Of a DNA stretch of 19,960 bases, positions 7,203 to 15,505 are shown piece by piece. The first letter of the stretch is position 1. Each line of letters begins with the position of its first letter. The stretch is from an uncultured Clostridia bacterium (GTDB lineage Bacteria > Bacillota > Clostridia > TANB77 > CAG-508). The notes beneath the pieces are model-generated. The model was given only the letters and a program-made list of their open reading frames with translations. It did no database searches and was not told the origin of the DNA. Both the position numbers and the translations under genes were made by a program. The stretch is taken from NCBI GenBank assembly GCA_934167165.1, contig CAKPKG010000025.1, forward strand, positions 1-19,960, given 5' to 3'.

Positions 7203-7567
7203 AAATTGGAATTTGTTTAATTGATGTGCGAGGTGGGATGTGGGAGGTGGGATTTGTAGGGTCAGGGCTTTGCAAGGCTTTCCATATTCTTCGCACTTCT
7301 CACCTCACACTTCGCACTTCAATTAAACAAATTCCAATTTGTGAATTCACCCGAAAAAATTTGCGGGAATACACCTAATATCATTTTTTTGGGCAGACAC
7401 AGGGCCTGCCCCTACATTTATAGAAATTTCTATGATGCCTTCGGATCGCCGAGGCGGCGACCCCTACAACGTTTGCAATTAATTTGTTTTCGGGCGTATG
7501 CAATACGCCCCTACAAATCACACCTCCCACATCACACCTCTCACCTCAATAAAACAAATTCCAATTT
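7203..7567. repeat. Composite GC-rich repeat element with 59-base inverted ends
   Basis: Left arm 7203-7261 and right arm 7509-7567 are inverted copies matching at 54 of 59 positions, beginning AAATTGGAATTTGTTT and ending at CCCTAC. A third, partial copy in right-arm orientation ends at 7340. Inside are short hairpin units that each end in CCCCTAC: GGGCAG/CTGCCC (7391-7411), TCGCC/GGCGA (7446-7460) and GGGCGTAT/ATACGCCC (7492-7510); a degenerate reversed unit follows the left arm at 7256-7280. The interior is far richer in G+C than the genome around it. There is no transposase; the 78-codon plus-strand frame across it looks like noise. It resembles a non-autonomous palindromic repeat cluster of the kind scattered in gut Clostridia, inserted between two operons. 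Confidence 0.8.
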
Positions 7568-7580
7568 ATCTGTATAAAGC

Positions 7581-7606
7581 ATAATAAAAGAGGAGCTTGT
7601 GCTCCC
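7581..7606 (-). terminator. Terminator of the glycosyltransferase gene
   Basis: A GGAGC / GCTCC stem with a four-base loop (extended by G-C after one mismatch) lies just after the stop at 7620 and is followed on the minus strand by TTTTATTAT. A T-run also flanks it on the plus side, so it may work in both directions. Confidence 0.7.
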
Positions 7607-7619
7607 CATTTTTTATATT

Positions 7620-8852
7620 TTAATTGTTAGATAATTCGTTTACTTTTACGCTTCTTGTATGTTCAATTTTTGTCCATGTTGTGTCTGGTTTAATTAATGC
7701 TTTTATATTTATTAATATCCAAGAACCTAAAAATAATGGATAACATAGTATTCCTTTAATCATTGGCTTGATTGGTCTTTTATCTAACCACATAATTAAT
7801 ATTGCTGTAAGTGGTGGTAAAAGGAATGTTGCTCCTATATATCTTGCATAGTTCCATATTAATGCTGCTGTTGTCATTCCATTTCCTGCATATATTGCAA
7901 AGTTTACTACTAATAATCCTAGTGTTATTATAAGCATTGGCATACCCATTAAATATAAGAAACCATCAAAATTCATTAATGTTTTGTGTTCTTTAACTCC
8001 TTTTGCTAGATCTTTTAAATAGTATTTAACACATTGTATATGTCCTACAGACCATCTCATTCTTTGTGTCCATGATTGTTTATATTCTAATGGTTGTTCA
8101 TCATATACTATTGCATCTGTTGCCCAACCTAATTTTCTGCCTTCTGCTATGTTTATTAAAGAGAACTCTATATCTTCTGTTAAAGTTTTTGTATTCCATC
8201 CTTTCTCTTTAATTAAATCATATTTTACCATAAATCCTGTACCATTTAATAATGGTGACAATCCTAAATTATATCTTGCTAAGTGATAAAATCTGTGCAT
8301 TGTCCAATAGAATAATGCATATCCTGCTGATACCCAAGAATCTGTTGGATTTTTTATATCTCTATATCCTTGAACTACTTCTTCACCTTGGCAAAGCTTT
8401 TTATTCATTGCTACAAAGAAATCTGGCATTACAACGTTATCTGCATCGAATACGCACATAGCATCATATTCAGCACCTTGCTCATTCATTTTATTTAAAA
8501 ACCATTGCATTGCATAACCTTTTGTTTTCTTTTCACTATCGAATCTTTCGTATACAATAGCACCTGCTTTTTTTGCTATTTTAGCTGTATTATCTGTACA
8601 GTTATCTGCTATTACATATATATCCAAAAGTTCTTTTGGGTAATTTTGATTCTTTAAACTTTCTATTAAATTCCCTACTACTGCTGCCTCATTATGTGCT
8701 GGAATTAGTGCCATAAATTTATGATTTTTATTAACTAATAATGGTTTATCTTTTAATTTTACTAATGAACATGCACTAATTATTATATTGTATAACCAAA
8801 ATATTGTTATAATCCAAACTAACGCTTGTTGTAGTATATATAAATATTCCAT
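7620..8852 (-). CDS. Membrane family 2 glycosyltransferase (BcsA/IcaA-like, processive type)
   Basis: The 410-residue product is an inverting GT2 enzyme on the inner membrane. After one N-terminal membrane segment (residues 10-30) comes the GT-A domain: IPAHNEA at 50-56, ADNCTDNT at 82-89, FDADN at 135-139 (the DXD metal site), TEDIEF at 225-230 (catalytic Asp227) and QRMRW at 263-267. The last is the QxxRW motif of processive synthases. Three membrane segments follow (about 300-322, 338-355, 366-386). This layout resembles poly-N-acetylglucosamine or hyaluronan-type synthases, but substrate cannot be told; no polysaccharide export genes sit nearby. ATG 8852 follows AGAGAGG. It has its own promoter and terminator, so it looks monocistronic. 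Confidence 0.92.
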   Translation of the reverse strand: MEYLYILQQALVWIITIFWLYNIIISACSLVKLKDKPLLVNKNHKFMALIPAHNEAAVVGNLIESLKNQNYPKELLDIYVIADNCTDNTAKIAKKAGAIVYERFDSEKKTKGYAMQWFLNKMNEQGAEYDAMCVFDADNVVMPDFFVAMNKKLCQGEEVVQGYRDIKNPTDSWVSAGYALFYWTMHRFYHLARYNLGLSPLLNGTGFMVKYDLIKEKGWNTKTLTEDIEFSLINIAEGRKLGWATDAIVYDEQPLEYKQSWTQRMRWSVGHIQCVKYYLKDLAKGVKEHKTLMNFDGFLYLMGMPMLIITLGLLVVNFAIYAGNGMTTAALIWNYARYIGATFLLPPLTAILIMWLDKRPIKPMIKGILCYPLFLGSWILINIKALIKPDTTWTKIEHTRSVKVNELSNN

Positions 8853-8896
8853 TTTTTTGACCTCTCTTATTATAATTCTAAAAGATGGCTTTTAAC

Positions 8897-8918
8897 GTAC
8901 CAAAGCAAATCTTTGTAC
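8897..8918 (-). promoter_or_regulatory. Hairpin in the glycosyltransferase leader
   Basis: GTAC-C-AAAG and CTTTGTAC form an 8-base-pair stem with one bulged base and a five-base loop. It lies inside the roughly 80-base leader between the predicted start (about 8935) and the gene. It could be an operator or a leader structure; there is no T-run, so not a terminator. Confidence 0.35.
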
Positions 8919-8941
8919 TATATTATTATGCCACCTTTTAT

Positions 8942-8970
8942 ATTATACTATTATTATAAAATTTTTGCAA
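8942..8970 (-). promoter_or_regulatory. Promoter of the glycosyltransferase gene
   Basis: TTGCAA (8970-8965), 17 bases, TATAAT (8947-8942) on the minus strand, 23 bases downstream of the pnp stop. I see no terminator between pnp and this promoter, so some read-through from pnp is possible. Confidence 0.65.
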
Positions 8971-8992
8971 GTTTTTAATAAAATCTAATAAA

Positions 8993-11116
8993 TTATTCTT
9001 CTACTGTTTCTTCTTCTATTCCTAATCCTTTTTTAGTTAAGCTTATTTTTCCTTGATTGTCTATATCTAATACTTTTACTAGGAATTTGTCTCCTTCTTT
9101 TAGTACGTCTTCTACTTTTTCTATTCTTTTTTCTGATATTTTAGAAATATGAAGTAATCCTTCTTTTCCTCCACCTAAATCCATAAATGCTCCAAATGGC
9201 ATTATTTTTGTAACTGTTGCTTCATAGATTTCTCCAACTTCTATTTCTCTAACTATATCTTCTATCATTTTTTGTGCTTCTTTTGCTTTTTCTGAATCTT
9301 GTGTATAAATAAATACTTTTCCATCTTCTTCTATATCTATTTTTACACCTGTCTCATCAATTATTTTATTAATTGTTTCTCCACCTTTTCCAATTACATC
9401 TTTTATTTTTTCTGTTTTTATTGTCATAGATGTAATTTTTGGTGCATATTTTGATAATTCTTTTCTAGGTTCAGCTATTTGTGGAGCCATTATTTCATCT
9501 AGTATATATTGTCTTGCTTTTTTTGTTCTTGCAAAAGCTTCTTCTATTATTTTGTATGTTAATCCATCAACTTTTATATCAACTTGAATTGCTGTTATTC
9601 CGTTTTTTGTTCCTCCAACTTTAAAGTCCATGTCTCCAAAGAAATCTTCTAGTCCTTGAATATCTGTAAGCATTACATAATCGTCTGGATCTTCTGGATT
9701 TGAAACAAGTCCTGTTGAAATTCCTGCTACTGGGTTTTTAATTGGAACTCCTGCATCCATTAATGCAAGTGTACTTCCACAAATACTTGCTTGTGATGTA
9801 GAACCATTTGAAGATAATACTTCTGATACAACTCTTATTGTGTATGGGAATTCTTCTTCTGATGGTATTACTGGAACTAATGCTCTTTCTGCTAAAGCTC
9901 CATGTCCTATTTCTCTTCTACCAGGTCCACGTGAAGGTCTAGCTTCTCCAACACTGTATGAAGGGAAATTGTATTGATGAATATATCTTTTTGTTTCTTC
10001 TTCATCTAATCCGTCTAATATTTGTTCTTCATTTTTCATTCCTAATGTTGCAACAGATAATACTTGTGTTTGTCCTCTTGTAAATAATCCGCTACCATGT
10101 ACTCTTGGAAGTAATCCTACTTCACATGAAAGTGGTCTTATTTCGTCTATTGCTCTTCCGTCTGGTCTTTTATGTTCTTCAAAAATCATTTTTCTTACTG
10201 ATTTTTTCTCTAATTTGTATAAACTATCTGCTATATCTTGTTTTACTTCTTCTGCTCTTTCTTCTCCATATTTCTCTATAAAGTAGTTTGTTACGTCTTC
10301 TGATAATTTTTCCATGTTCTTATCACGAACTTCTTTTTCTAAAGCTTGTACATCATTATACATTCTTTCTTCGAAGTTTGCTTCTATTTCTTCGTATATA
10401 TCATGGTCTACTTCAAAAGATTTATATTCCATTTTAGGTTTTCCAATATCTGCTTTTATGTCTGAAATAAATTTACATACTTTTTTAATTTCTTCATGTC
10501 CTGTTTTTATTGCTTCTAGCATTTTGTCATCTGGCAATTCTTTTGCTCCAGCTTCTATCATTGCTATTTTTTCTATTGTTCCTGCAACTGTTAAGTCTAA
10601 TTCTGTTTTTGCTCTTTCTTCTAATGTTGGGTTTATAACAAATTTACCATCTACATAACCTACTTTTACTGCTGCTGTTGGTCCACCAAATGGTATATCT
10701 GATATAGAAAGTGCTGCTGATGTTCCTATCATTGCACAAACTTCTGGTGAATTGTCTGGTTCTACTGATAATACTGTTGCAACTACTACAACGTCATTTC
10801 TAAAATCTTTTGGGAATAAAGGTCTTATTGGTCTATCTATTGCTCTAGATACTAATATTGCTTTATCTGCTGCCTTTCCTTCTCTTCTTGTAAATCCTCC
10901 TGGGATTTTTCCTACTGAATACATTTTCTCTTCATAATCTACTGATAATGGGAAGAAATCTATTCCTTCTCTTGGTTCTTTTGAAGCTGTAACATTTACC
11001 ATTACAACTGTTTCTCCGTATCTTACTACTACGTCTGCATTTGCTAATCCTGCAAATTTTCCTGTTTCTATTGTTAGTGGTCTTCCTGCAAGTTCCATTG
11101 AATATGTTTTAAACAT
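8993..11116 (-). CDS. pnp: Polyribonucleotide nucleotidyltransferase (PNPase)
   Basis: PNPase degrades RNA from the 3' end by phosphorolysis and can add tails; it forms a trimer and works in the RNA degradosome. The 707 residues show both RNase PH-like cores. The second contains GDMDFKVGGTKNG with the active-site aspartates, and FTRGQTQVL. These are followed by a KH domain (VIGKGGETINKIIDETG) and a C-terminal S1 domain (FGAFMDLGGGKEGLLHISKIS). Length and domain order are standard. ATG 11116 has an ideal site (GGAGG, 7 bases). It lies downstream of rpsO, the classic conserved pair, with a 178-base structured spacer that may carry control signals as the pnp leader does in E. coli. Confidence 0.98.
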   Translation of the reverse strand: MFKTYSMELAGRPLTIETGKFAGLANADVVVRYGETVVMVNVTASKEPREGIDFFPLSVDYEEKMYSVGKIPGGFTRREGKAADKAILVSRAIDRPIRPLFPKDFRNDVVVVATVLSVEPDNSPEVCAMIGTSAALSISDIPFGGPTAAVKVGYVDGKFVINPTLEERAKTELDLTVAGTIEKIAMIEAGAKELPDDKMLEAIKTGHEEIKKVCKFISDIKADIGKPKMEYKSFEVDHDIYEEIEANFEERMYNDVQALEKEVRDKNMEKLSEDVTNYFIEKYGEERAEEVKQDIADSLYKLEKKSVRKMIFEEHKRPDGRAIDEIRPLSCEVGLLPRVHGSGLFTRGQTQVLSVATLGMKNEEQILDGLDEEETKRYIHQYNFPSYSVGEARPSRGPGRREIGHGALAERALVPVIPSEEEFPYTIRVVSEVLSSNGSTSQASICGSTLALMDAGVPIKNPVAGISTGLVSNPEDPDDYVMLTDIQGLEDFFGDMDFKVGGTKNGITAIQVDIKVDGLTYKIIEEAFARTKKARQYILDEIMAPQIAEPRKELSKYAPKITSMTIKTEKIKDVIGKGGETINKIIDETGVKIDIEEDGKVFIYTQDSEKAKEAQKMIEDIVREIEVGEIYEATVTKIMPFGAFMDLGGGKEGLLHISKISEKRIEKVEDVLKEGDKFLVKVLDIDNQGKISLTKKGLGIEEETVEE

Positions 11117-11157
11117 AATTCTTCCTCCTTAAAAAATATATTTCAAATACAATTTTC

Positions 11158-11218
11158 TAGAAATAGTAACCTCTATAATATGTTTTTCAAACACATTATA
11201 CAAGCTACTATATTTCTA
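11158..11218 (-). promoter_or_regulatory. Long two-part stem-loop in the pnp leader
   Basis: Outer arms TAGAAATAGTA (11158-11168) and TACTATATTTCTA (11206-11218) pair around an inner stem TATAATATGT / ACATTATA. The structure begins 42 bases upstream of the pnp start. In E. coli the pnp leader forms a long stem cut by RNase III, through which PNPase represses its own mRNA. The same role here is inference from position and shape. Confidence 0.45.
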
Positions 11219-11256
11219 TTTATTGTATTTAATAAACAAACTTATGTGAAGTGTGA

Positions 11257-11287
11257 TTAAGGGCGGAAAGTATCTATCCGCCCTTAA
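11257..11287 (-). promoter_or_regulatory. Perfect 11-base-pair GC-rich hairpin between rpsO and pnp
   Basis: TTAAGGGCGGA and TCCGCCCTTAA pair perfectly around a nine-base loop, eight bases after the rpsO stop. No T-run follows on the minus strand, so it is not a standard intrinsic terminator. It could protect the rpsO 3' end, mark a processing site, or weaken read-through into pnp. Confidence 0.55.
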
Positions 11288-11294
11288 GTTAAAA

Positions 11295-11558
11295 TTATTT
11301 TCTTAAATTTAGTTTTTCAACTATTTCTCTGTATTTAGGTAAATCTTTTTTAGCTAAATAGTTAAGTAAGTTTCTTCTTTTACCTACCATTTGTAAAAGT
11401 CCACGTCTTGAATGATTATCTTTTTTATGAACTTTTAAATGTTCTGTTAATTCATTAATTCTTTCTGTTAAAAGAGCTATTTGAACTTCTGAAGAACCTG
11501 TATCATTTTCATCTCTTTTAAAAGTATTAATGATTTCTTGTTTTCTCTCTTTTGTCAT
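11295..11558 (-). CDS. rpsO: 30S ribosomal protein S15
   Basis: The 87-residue product is S15, which binds 16S rRNA early in 30S assembly and forms an inter-subunit bridge. The signature region (TGSSEVQIALLTERI, then HLKVHKKDNHSRRGL and VGKRRNLLNYL) is complete. ATG 11558 is preceded by AGGAGG. It has its own promoter at 11660-11688 and a leader of about 95 bases. S15 often represses its own translation by binding its leader, and the leader here contains a small hairpin (GCTTGCAAAAAAGC) that could take part; that is inference. Confidence 0.98.
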   Translation of the reverse strand: MTKERKQEIINTFKRDENDTGSSEVQIALLTERINELTEHLKVHKKDNHSRRGLLQMVGKRRNLLNYLAKKDLPKYREIVEKLNLRK

Positions 11559-11659
11559 TATTTTTTCCTCCTATTTTTATAATATGCCTTAAACTGAACT
11601 TAAAAGTCGGATCTTCTTTTAGTTAAGTATAAGGTAGTTGCTTTTTTGCAAGCATATTT

Positions 11660-11688
11660 ATTTTACTATATTTGTTAAAATTATGCAA
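11660..11688 (-). promoter_or_regulatory. Promoter of rpsO
   Basis: TTGCAT (11688-11683), 17 bases, TAAAAT (11665-11660), predicting a start near 11653 and a 95-base leader. The -35 lies in the loop of an inverted repeat listed separately. Confidence 0.7.
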
Positions 11689-11702
11689 TAGTTTTAACAA
11701 AT
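11670..11702 (-). repeat. Perfect 11-base inverted repeat around the rpsO -35
   Basis: ATTTGTTAAAA (11670-11680) and TTTTAACAAAT (11692-11702) form a perfect inverted repeat with an 11-base loop just after the stop of the UPF0182 gene. There is no T-run after it on the minus strand. Either it is a 3'-end hairpin of the upstream operon or an operator over the rpsO promoter. Confidence 0.5.
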
Positions 11703-11714
11703 CTTTTTCACTGC

Positions 11715-14513
11715 CTATACTTCATTTGAAGTTGAAATTGTATTTTCGTTTGTTTCTTCTTTAAGATTTCCTTGTTTTTTATTTAACTTTGCCTCTTTTT
11801 TTTCTTCCTGTTCTACTATTGTTTGTAATTGTTGTACTAATTGTTGAAGTTTTGACATATCTTTTCCTATCATTTCCCAGTTGCCACTTTTATTTGATTC
11901 TTCTAAATTTTTATTTGCATTTATTATTTGTTTTATAAGTTCATTCTTGTCTTCTGCTTCAACCTCTATGCTAATTGCTTCTTGTGACAATAAGTTTGTA
12001 ACCGCTTCTTGTATATTGTTTCCTATTGCAACCTTGTTTCCAGAAGCTACTACTACTTTCTTTAATTGTGGTACTTGTGATTTGTCATTTAGCATGATTT
12101 GATATATTGGTTCTACATATAGTAAAGTATTATTTATAGGAACTATTATAATATTTTTTTGTATTTTTGTTCCTGTTACATTTAATGAGTTTAATTCATT
12201 TAGTATTTTTTCATCTTGTTCAACTAATGAATCTAATTGTATTGTCCCAAGTATTGAGCTTCCTGTTTTAAATTTATATAGTGTTAATTTTTTGTTGTTT
12301 TGGCTGTCACATGTTGCTACTAAGTATGATGTGATATTTTGTTTTTCAACTATTGTATATGGTAACACTAACCCTAATTGTGCCGAATTACTATTTGTTA
12401 GTTTAACCATTGTGTAATATGGCTCTATCTCTGTTCCTGTTGCTGTACTAGTAGTTCTTGAAGTATTTTCTTTTGCTACATCCCATACGTCATCTGCTCT
12501 ATATAATACTTCTGGTTGAACATTATGATATCTTTCTAATATTTTTGCTTGGATATTATAAAGATATTTTGGATATACCATATGTTTTAAAATATCTTGT
12601 GGTATTTCGTCTCCTTCTTTAAATAGTTCAGGATAAATGTTACTATATGCAATTGCTATTGGGTCAGATTTATCCGTTATATAAAAATCGGTTGTTCCAT
12701 CATAAGCATCCACTATAACTTTTACTGAATTTCTAATATAGTTTATTTTCTCTTTCATTCCATTATATTCTATAACAGTTTCTTGAGAATATGGATAATC
12801 ATTTGAAGTTGTGTATGCATCTAATACCCATACTAATTTTCCTTCATCTGTTATTACCATATATGGTTCTTCATCATATTTTAAATATGGCATTATTGTT
12901 TTTGCTCTTGTTATTATATTTCTTGTTGTTATTATTTTGCTTTCTTTTGTTACATTGCCTGAAAATGCAATTCCTAGATTTTTTTCTTTTACACCAAGTA
13001 TAACTCTATCTAAAAATCCTAGTTTTAATCCTGCTTTACCATCATATGTATTTGTATTACTTGTTGTACTTGTTAATGGATAATCATATTCTTGCTTGTT
13101 TTTTGCATTTGTTACTATTGGCTCATTTGTTTGCAAGCCAAAATATATTCTAGGTTTTGTTATTTTTACTTTATTATTTTCATCTTTAAAATCACTTTGG
13201 ATATATGATAAATTTCCATTTTCATCTACTGAACTTGCAGAAGAAATAATTGTTCCATATCCATGTGTATATTCATATGTTTTATTATTATATGTTCTTG
13301 TATCATTACTTATAATTTCTCTTGGGCTAACATATACTAGCTCTTCTTTTCCTTCAACATTGTATATTCCTGGTTTTGTTGTATCATATGAATAATATCC
13401 CGAATTTGTTTGATATTGCTCTAAATTTTCTAAAACAGTATTTTCATTTAATATATTTACATTATTTATTACATCTTGATTTTTATTTACTTCGTCTTTT
13501 GTTATTGTTCCGCTGTTTTCTATTTCTATTTCATCTACATTTATATTGTAAGCATTTTTTGTAAATTCAATGTTTTTAGCTATATATTTCTTTTCCTTAT
13601 CCAACTCATTTTTGTTTACATAGATTAAATCAAAACTAATCATTATAACAAATAAAATTACTAAATATGCTGGTATTACGCAAAGCCATTTCATAATTTT
13701 TTTGAAGTTTTCTTTTTTGAAATTTATTATTGCCATTATAGCTGAAATTAATATCACAAATGCAAAGATTCTATATCCCCATGTTTTTATTGTTGCTTCT
13801 ATTAATCCTGCTCCATAAAGTCCTGTTCCATCTGATAATGTTAAAAATTTAGTATTTACTACGTCTTGTACTTTAACCAAAGTAATTGCAGAAAGTCCTA
13901 AAACTACTAGTACTAGATTTGTAATTAACTGTTTTAAAAATGTATTCTTTTTTAATATAGCTCTATCTATTCCTTTATCAAAGTATTTGTTAAATACTAT
14001 TATGTAATAAACAGCTATATATATTGAATAAATAGCAAGAAGCGCTATAAAATAGATTATTATTGCTTCTATAAATGGTTTTTGGAACATATAATATCCA
14101 ATATCCATATTAAATATAGGATCATTTATTCCAAACCATGCTGTGTTAAAAGCAAGCATTACTTTTTCTGTAATAAGTTTAGATGAAATTATACTTATTA
14201 CAACACTTAAAATTAAACTTACTGATTTATTTGGAAGTTTTGGCATTTCTTTTTTATCATCATCAAAGAATTTCTTTAAACCTCTTTTTATAAATTTAGT
14301 AGTTATGTATGTTGCAATATATAATATTGCAAAGTTTACTAATGCTACTCCAACTTTATATTTTATATTTTGTTTAAATGCTTCTACATATTGTTCTCCA
14401 ATTTCTAGAGTTTGTAAGTATTCACCTCTTAATGTTACTGCAATATAAATTGCCAAAATTATTAAAAATGCAATTACTAATATCGCTCTTTTTTTGCTTT
14501 TTGTTTTTTGCAT
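11715..14513 (-). CDS. UPF0182 family membrane protein, 932 residues
   Basis: This is a large member of the UPF0182 (COG1615) family, whose function is not established. The first 300 residues contain seven hydrophobic spans (about 12-30, 50-71, 95-113, 145-170, 195-215, 245-265, 275-297). The family pattern FNTAWFGINDPIFNMDIGYYMF follows the third span. A large domain, probably extracytoplasmic, follows with typical motifs: YVSPREI, YTHGYG, PRIYFG, PYMVITDEGKLVWVLDAYTTS and PKYLYNIQAKIL. The C-terminal 60 residues are charged and low in complexity (EEKKEAKLNKKQGNLKEETNEN). Length is normal for the family. ATG 14513 has AAGGAGG and follows ftsY by 16 bases, so the two form one transcript; the SRP receptor upstream fits co-expression with a large membrane protein, though no functional link is shown. 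Confidence 0.93.
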   Translation of the reverse strand: MQKTKSKKRAILVIAFLIILAIYIAVTLRGEYLQTLEIGEQYVEAFKQNIKYKVGVALVNFAILYIATYITTKFIKRGLKKFFDDDKKEMPKLPNKSVSLILSVVISIISSKLITEKVMLAFNTAWFGINDPIFNMDIGYYMFQKPFIEAIIIYFIALLAIYSIYIAVYYIIVFNKYFDKGIDRAILKKNTFLKQLITNLVLVVLGLSAITLVKVQDVVNTKFLTLSDGTGLYGAGLIEATIKTWGYRIFAFVILISAIMAIINFKKENFKKIMKWLCVIPAYLVILFVIMISFDLIYVNKNELDKEKKYIAKNIEFTKNAYNINVDEIEIENSGTITKDEVNKNQDVINNVNILNENTVLENLEQYQTNSGYYSYDTTKPGIYNVEGKEELVYVSPREIISNDTRTYNNKTYEYTHGYGTIISSASSVDENGNLSYIQSDFKDENNKVKITKPRIYFGLQTNEPIVTNAKNKQEYDYPLTSTTSNTNTYDGKAGLKLGFLDRVILGVKEKNLGIAFSGNVTKESKIITTRNIITRAKTIMPYLKYDEEPYMVITDEGKLVWVLDAYTTSNDYPYSQETVIEYNGMKEKINYIRNSVKVIVDAYDGTTDFYITDKSDPIAIAYSNIYPELFKEGDEIPQDILKHMVYPKYLYNIQAKILERYHNVQPEVLYRADDVWDVAKENTSRTTSTATGTEIEPYYTMVKLTNSNSAQLGLVLPYTIVEKQNITSYLVATCDSQNNKKLTLYKFKTGSSILGTIQLDSLVEQDEKILNELNSLNVTGTKIQKNIIIVPINNTLLYVEPIYQIMLNDKSQVPQLKKVVVASGNKVAIGNNIQEAVTNLLSQEAISIEVEAEDKNELIKQIINANKNLEESNKSGNWEMIGKDMSKLQQLVQQLQTIVEQEEKKEAKLNKKQGNLKEETNENTISTSNEV

Positions 14514-14529
14514 AACTTGCCTCCTTAAT

Positions 14530-15435
14530 TTATATTATTGCATTTACAAATTCTTCGGAATTGAATATTTCCATATCGTCTATTTGTTCTCCAACCCCTA
14601 TGAATTTTACTGGTATTTTGTTTTCTGCAACTATTCCTATTACTACTCCACCTTTTGCTGTTCCATCTAATTTTGTAAGTACTAATCCTGTTATATCAAC
14701 TGTTTCTTTAAATGCTTTTACTTGTGATATAGCATTTTGTCCTGTTGTTGCATCTAAAACTAGTAATACTTCTTTTTTTGCATCTGGTAATTCTTTGTCT
14801 ATTACCTTTTTTATTTTTAATAGCTCGTCCATTAAATATTTTTTGTTATGAAGTCTTCCTGCTGTATCGCAAATCAGAACATCTGCGTTATTCTTCTTTA
14901 GTTCTTGTATTGCTTCGAATACTACAGAAGCAGGGTCTGTTCCTTCATCTCTTTTTACTATTTTAGAACCGCTTCTTTTTGCCCATATTTCTACTTGTTC
15001 AACTGCTGCTGCTCTAAATGTATCTGCTGCTGCTATAATTACACTTTTGCCTTCTTTTTTTATTCTATTTGCCATTTTTCCAATTGATGTTGTTTTTCCT
15101 ACGCCATTTACTCCTACTACTAGAATAACTGTAGGTTTTTTAGATAAGTCAAGTCCGTTTTCTTCTTCGTCTAAAATCTTTTTCATTTCTTCTCTTAATG
15201 CATTTTTTACGTCTTCTTCACTTTCTATTTTTTCTTTTTTTATTCTAGTTCTTAATCTTCCTATTATCTCTACAGATGTATCTACACCAATATCTGACAT
15301 TATAAGTATCTCTTCTAGCTCTTCTAGCAATTCTTCATCTACTTTTCTAAAGCTACTAAATACGCTGTTTATTTTATCTCCAAATGAGTTTCTTGTTTTT
15401 CCAAGTCCATTTTTTAATTTATCAAAAAATCCCAT
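14530..15435 (-). CDS. ftsY: Signal recognition particle receptor FtsY
   Basis: FtsY is the SRP-receptor GTPase that docks ribosome-SRP complexes at the membrane for cotranslational insertion. The helical N domain occupies about residues 1-95, followed by the G domain: GVNGVGKTT at 108-116, AAADTFRAAAVEQ at 135-147, DTAGR at 190-194, TKLDG at 254-258 and FIGVGEQIDDM near the end. At 301 residues it is the short form without an acidic A domain, usual in Gram-positives. ATG 15435 follows GAGGAG. It has its own promoter inside the end of the M19 gene and is followed closely by the UPF0182 gene. No ffh or ylxM is present in the window. Confidence 0.98.
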   Translation of the reverse strand: MGFFDKLKNGLGKTRNSFGDKINSVFSSFRKVDEELLEELEEILIMSDIGVDTSVEIIGRLRTRIKKEKIESEEDVKNALREEMKKILDEEENGLDLSKKPTVILVVGVNGVGKTTSIGKMANRIKKEGKSVIIAAADTFRAAAVEQVEIWAKRSGSKIVKRDEGTDPASVVFEAIQELKKNNADVLICDTAGRLHNKKYLMDELLKIKKVIDKELPDAKKEVLLVLDATTGQNAISQVKAFKETVDITGLVLTKLDGTAKGGVVIGIVAENKIPVKFIGVGEQIDDMEIFNSEEFVNAII

Positions 15436-15476
15436 AATTTAAGCTCCTCTTCTCCTTTGTTAATTTTCCGCTAGAC

Positions 15477-15505
15477 ATTATATCACACTTTTACAATCTT
15501 TGCAA
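15477..15505 (-). promoter_or_regulatory. Promoter of ftsY, overlapping the end of the M19 gene
   Basis: TTGCAA (15505-15500), 17 bases, TATAAT (15482-15477) with an extended TGA before the -10. The -35 lies inside the last codons of the M19 gene, and transcription would start near 15470, 35 bases before the ftsY start. Confidence 0.7.

Noticed and set aside
7203..7567. CRISPR array
   Set aside because: The repeats are inverted and of unequal spacing, with no regular spacers and no cas genes.
7341..7577. 78-codon frame inside the repeat element
   Set aside because: Crosses several hairpin units and inverted arms, with no ribosome site or family resemblance.
11257..11287. Intrinsic terminator for rpsO
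   Set aside because: No T-run follows the stem on the minus strand.
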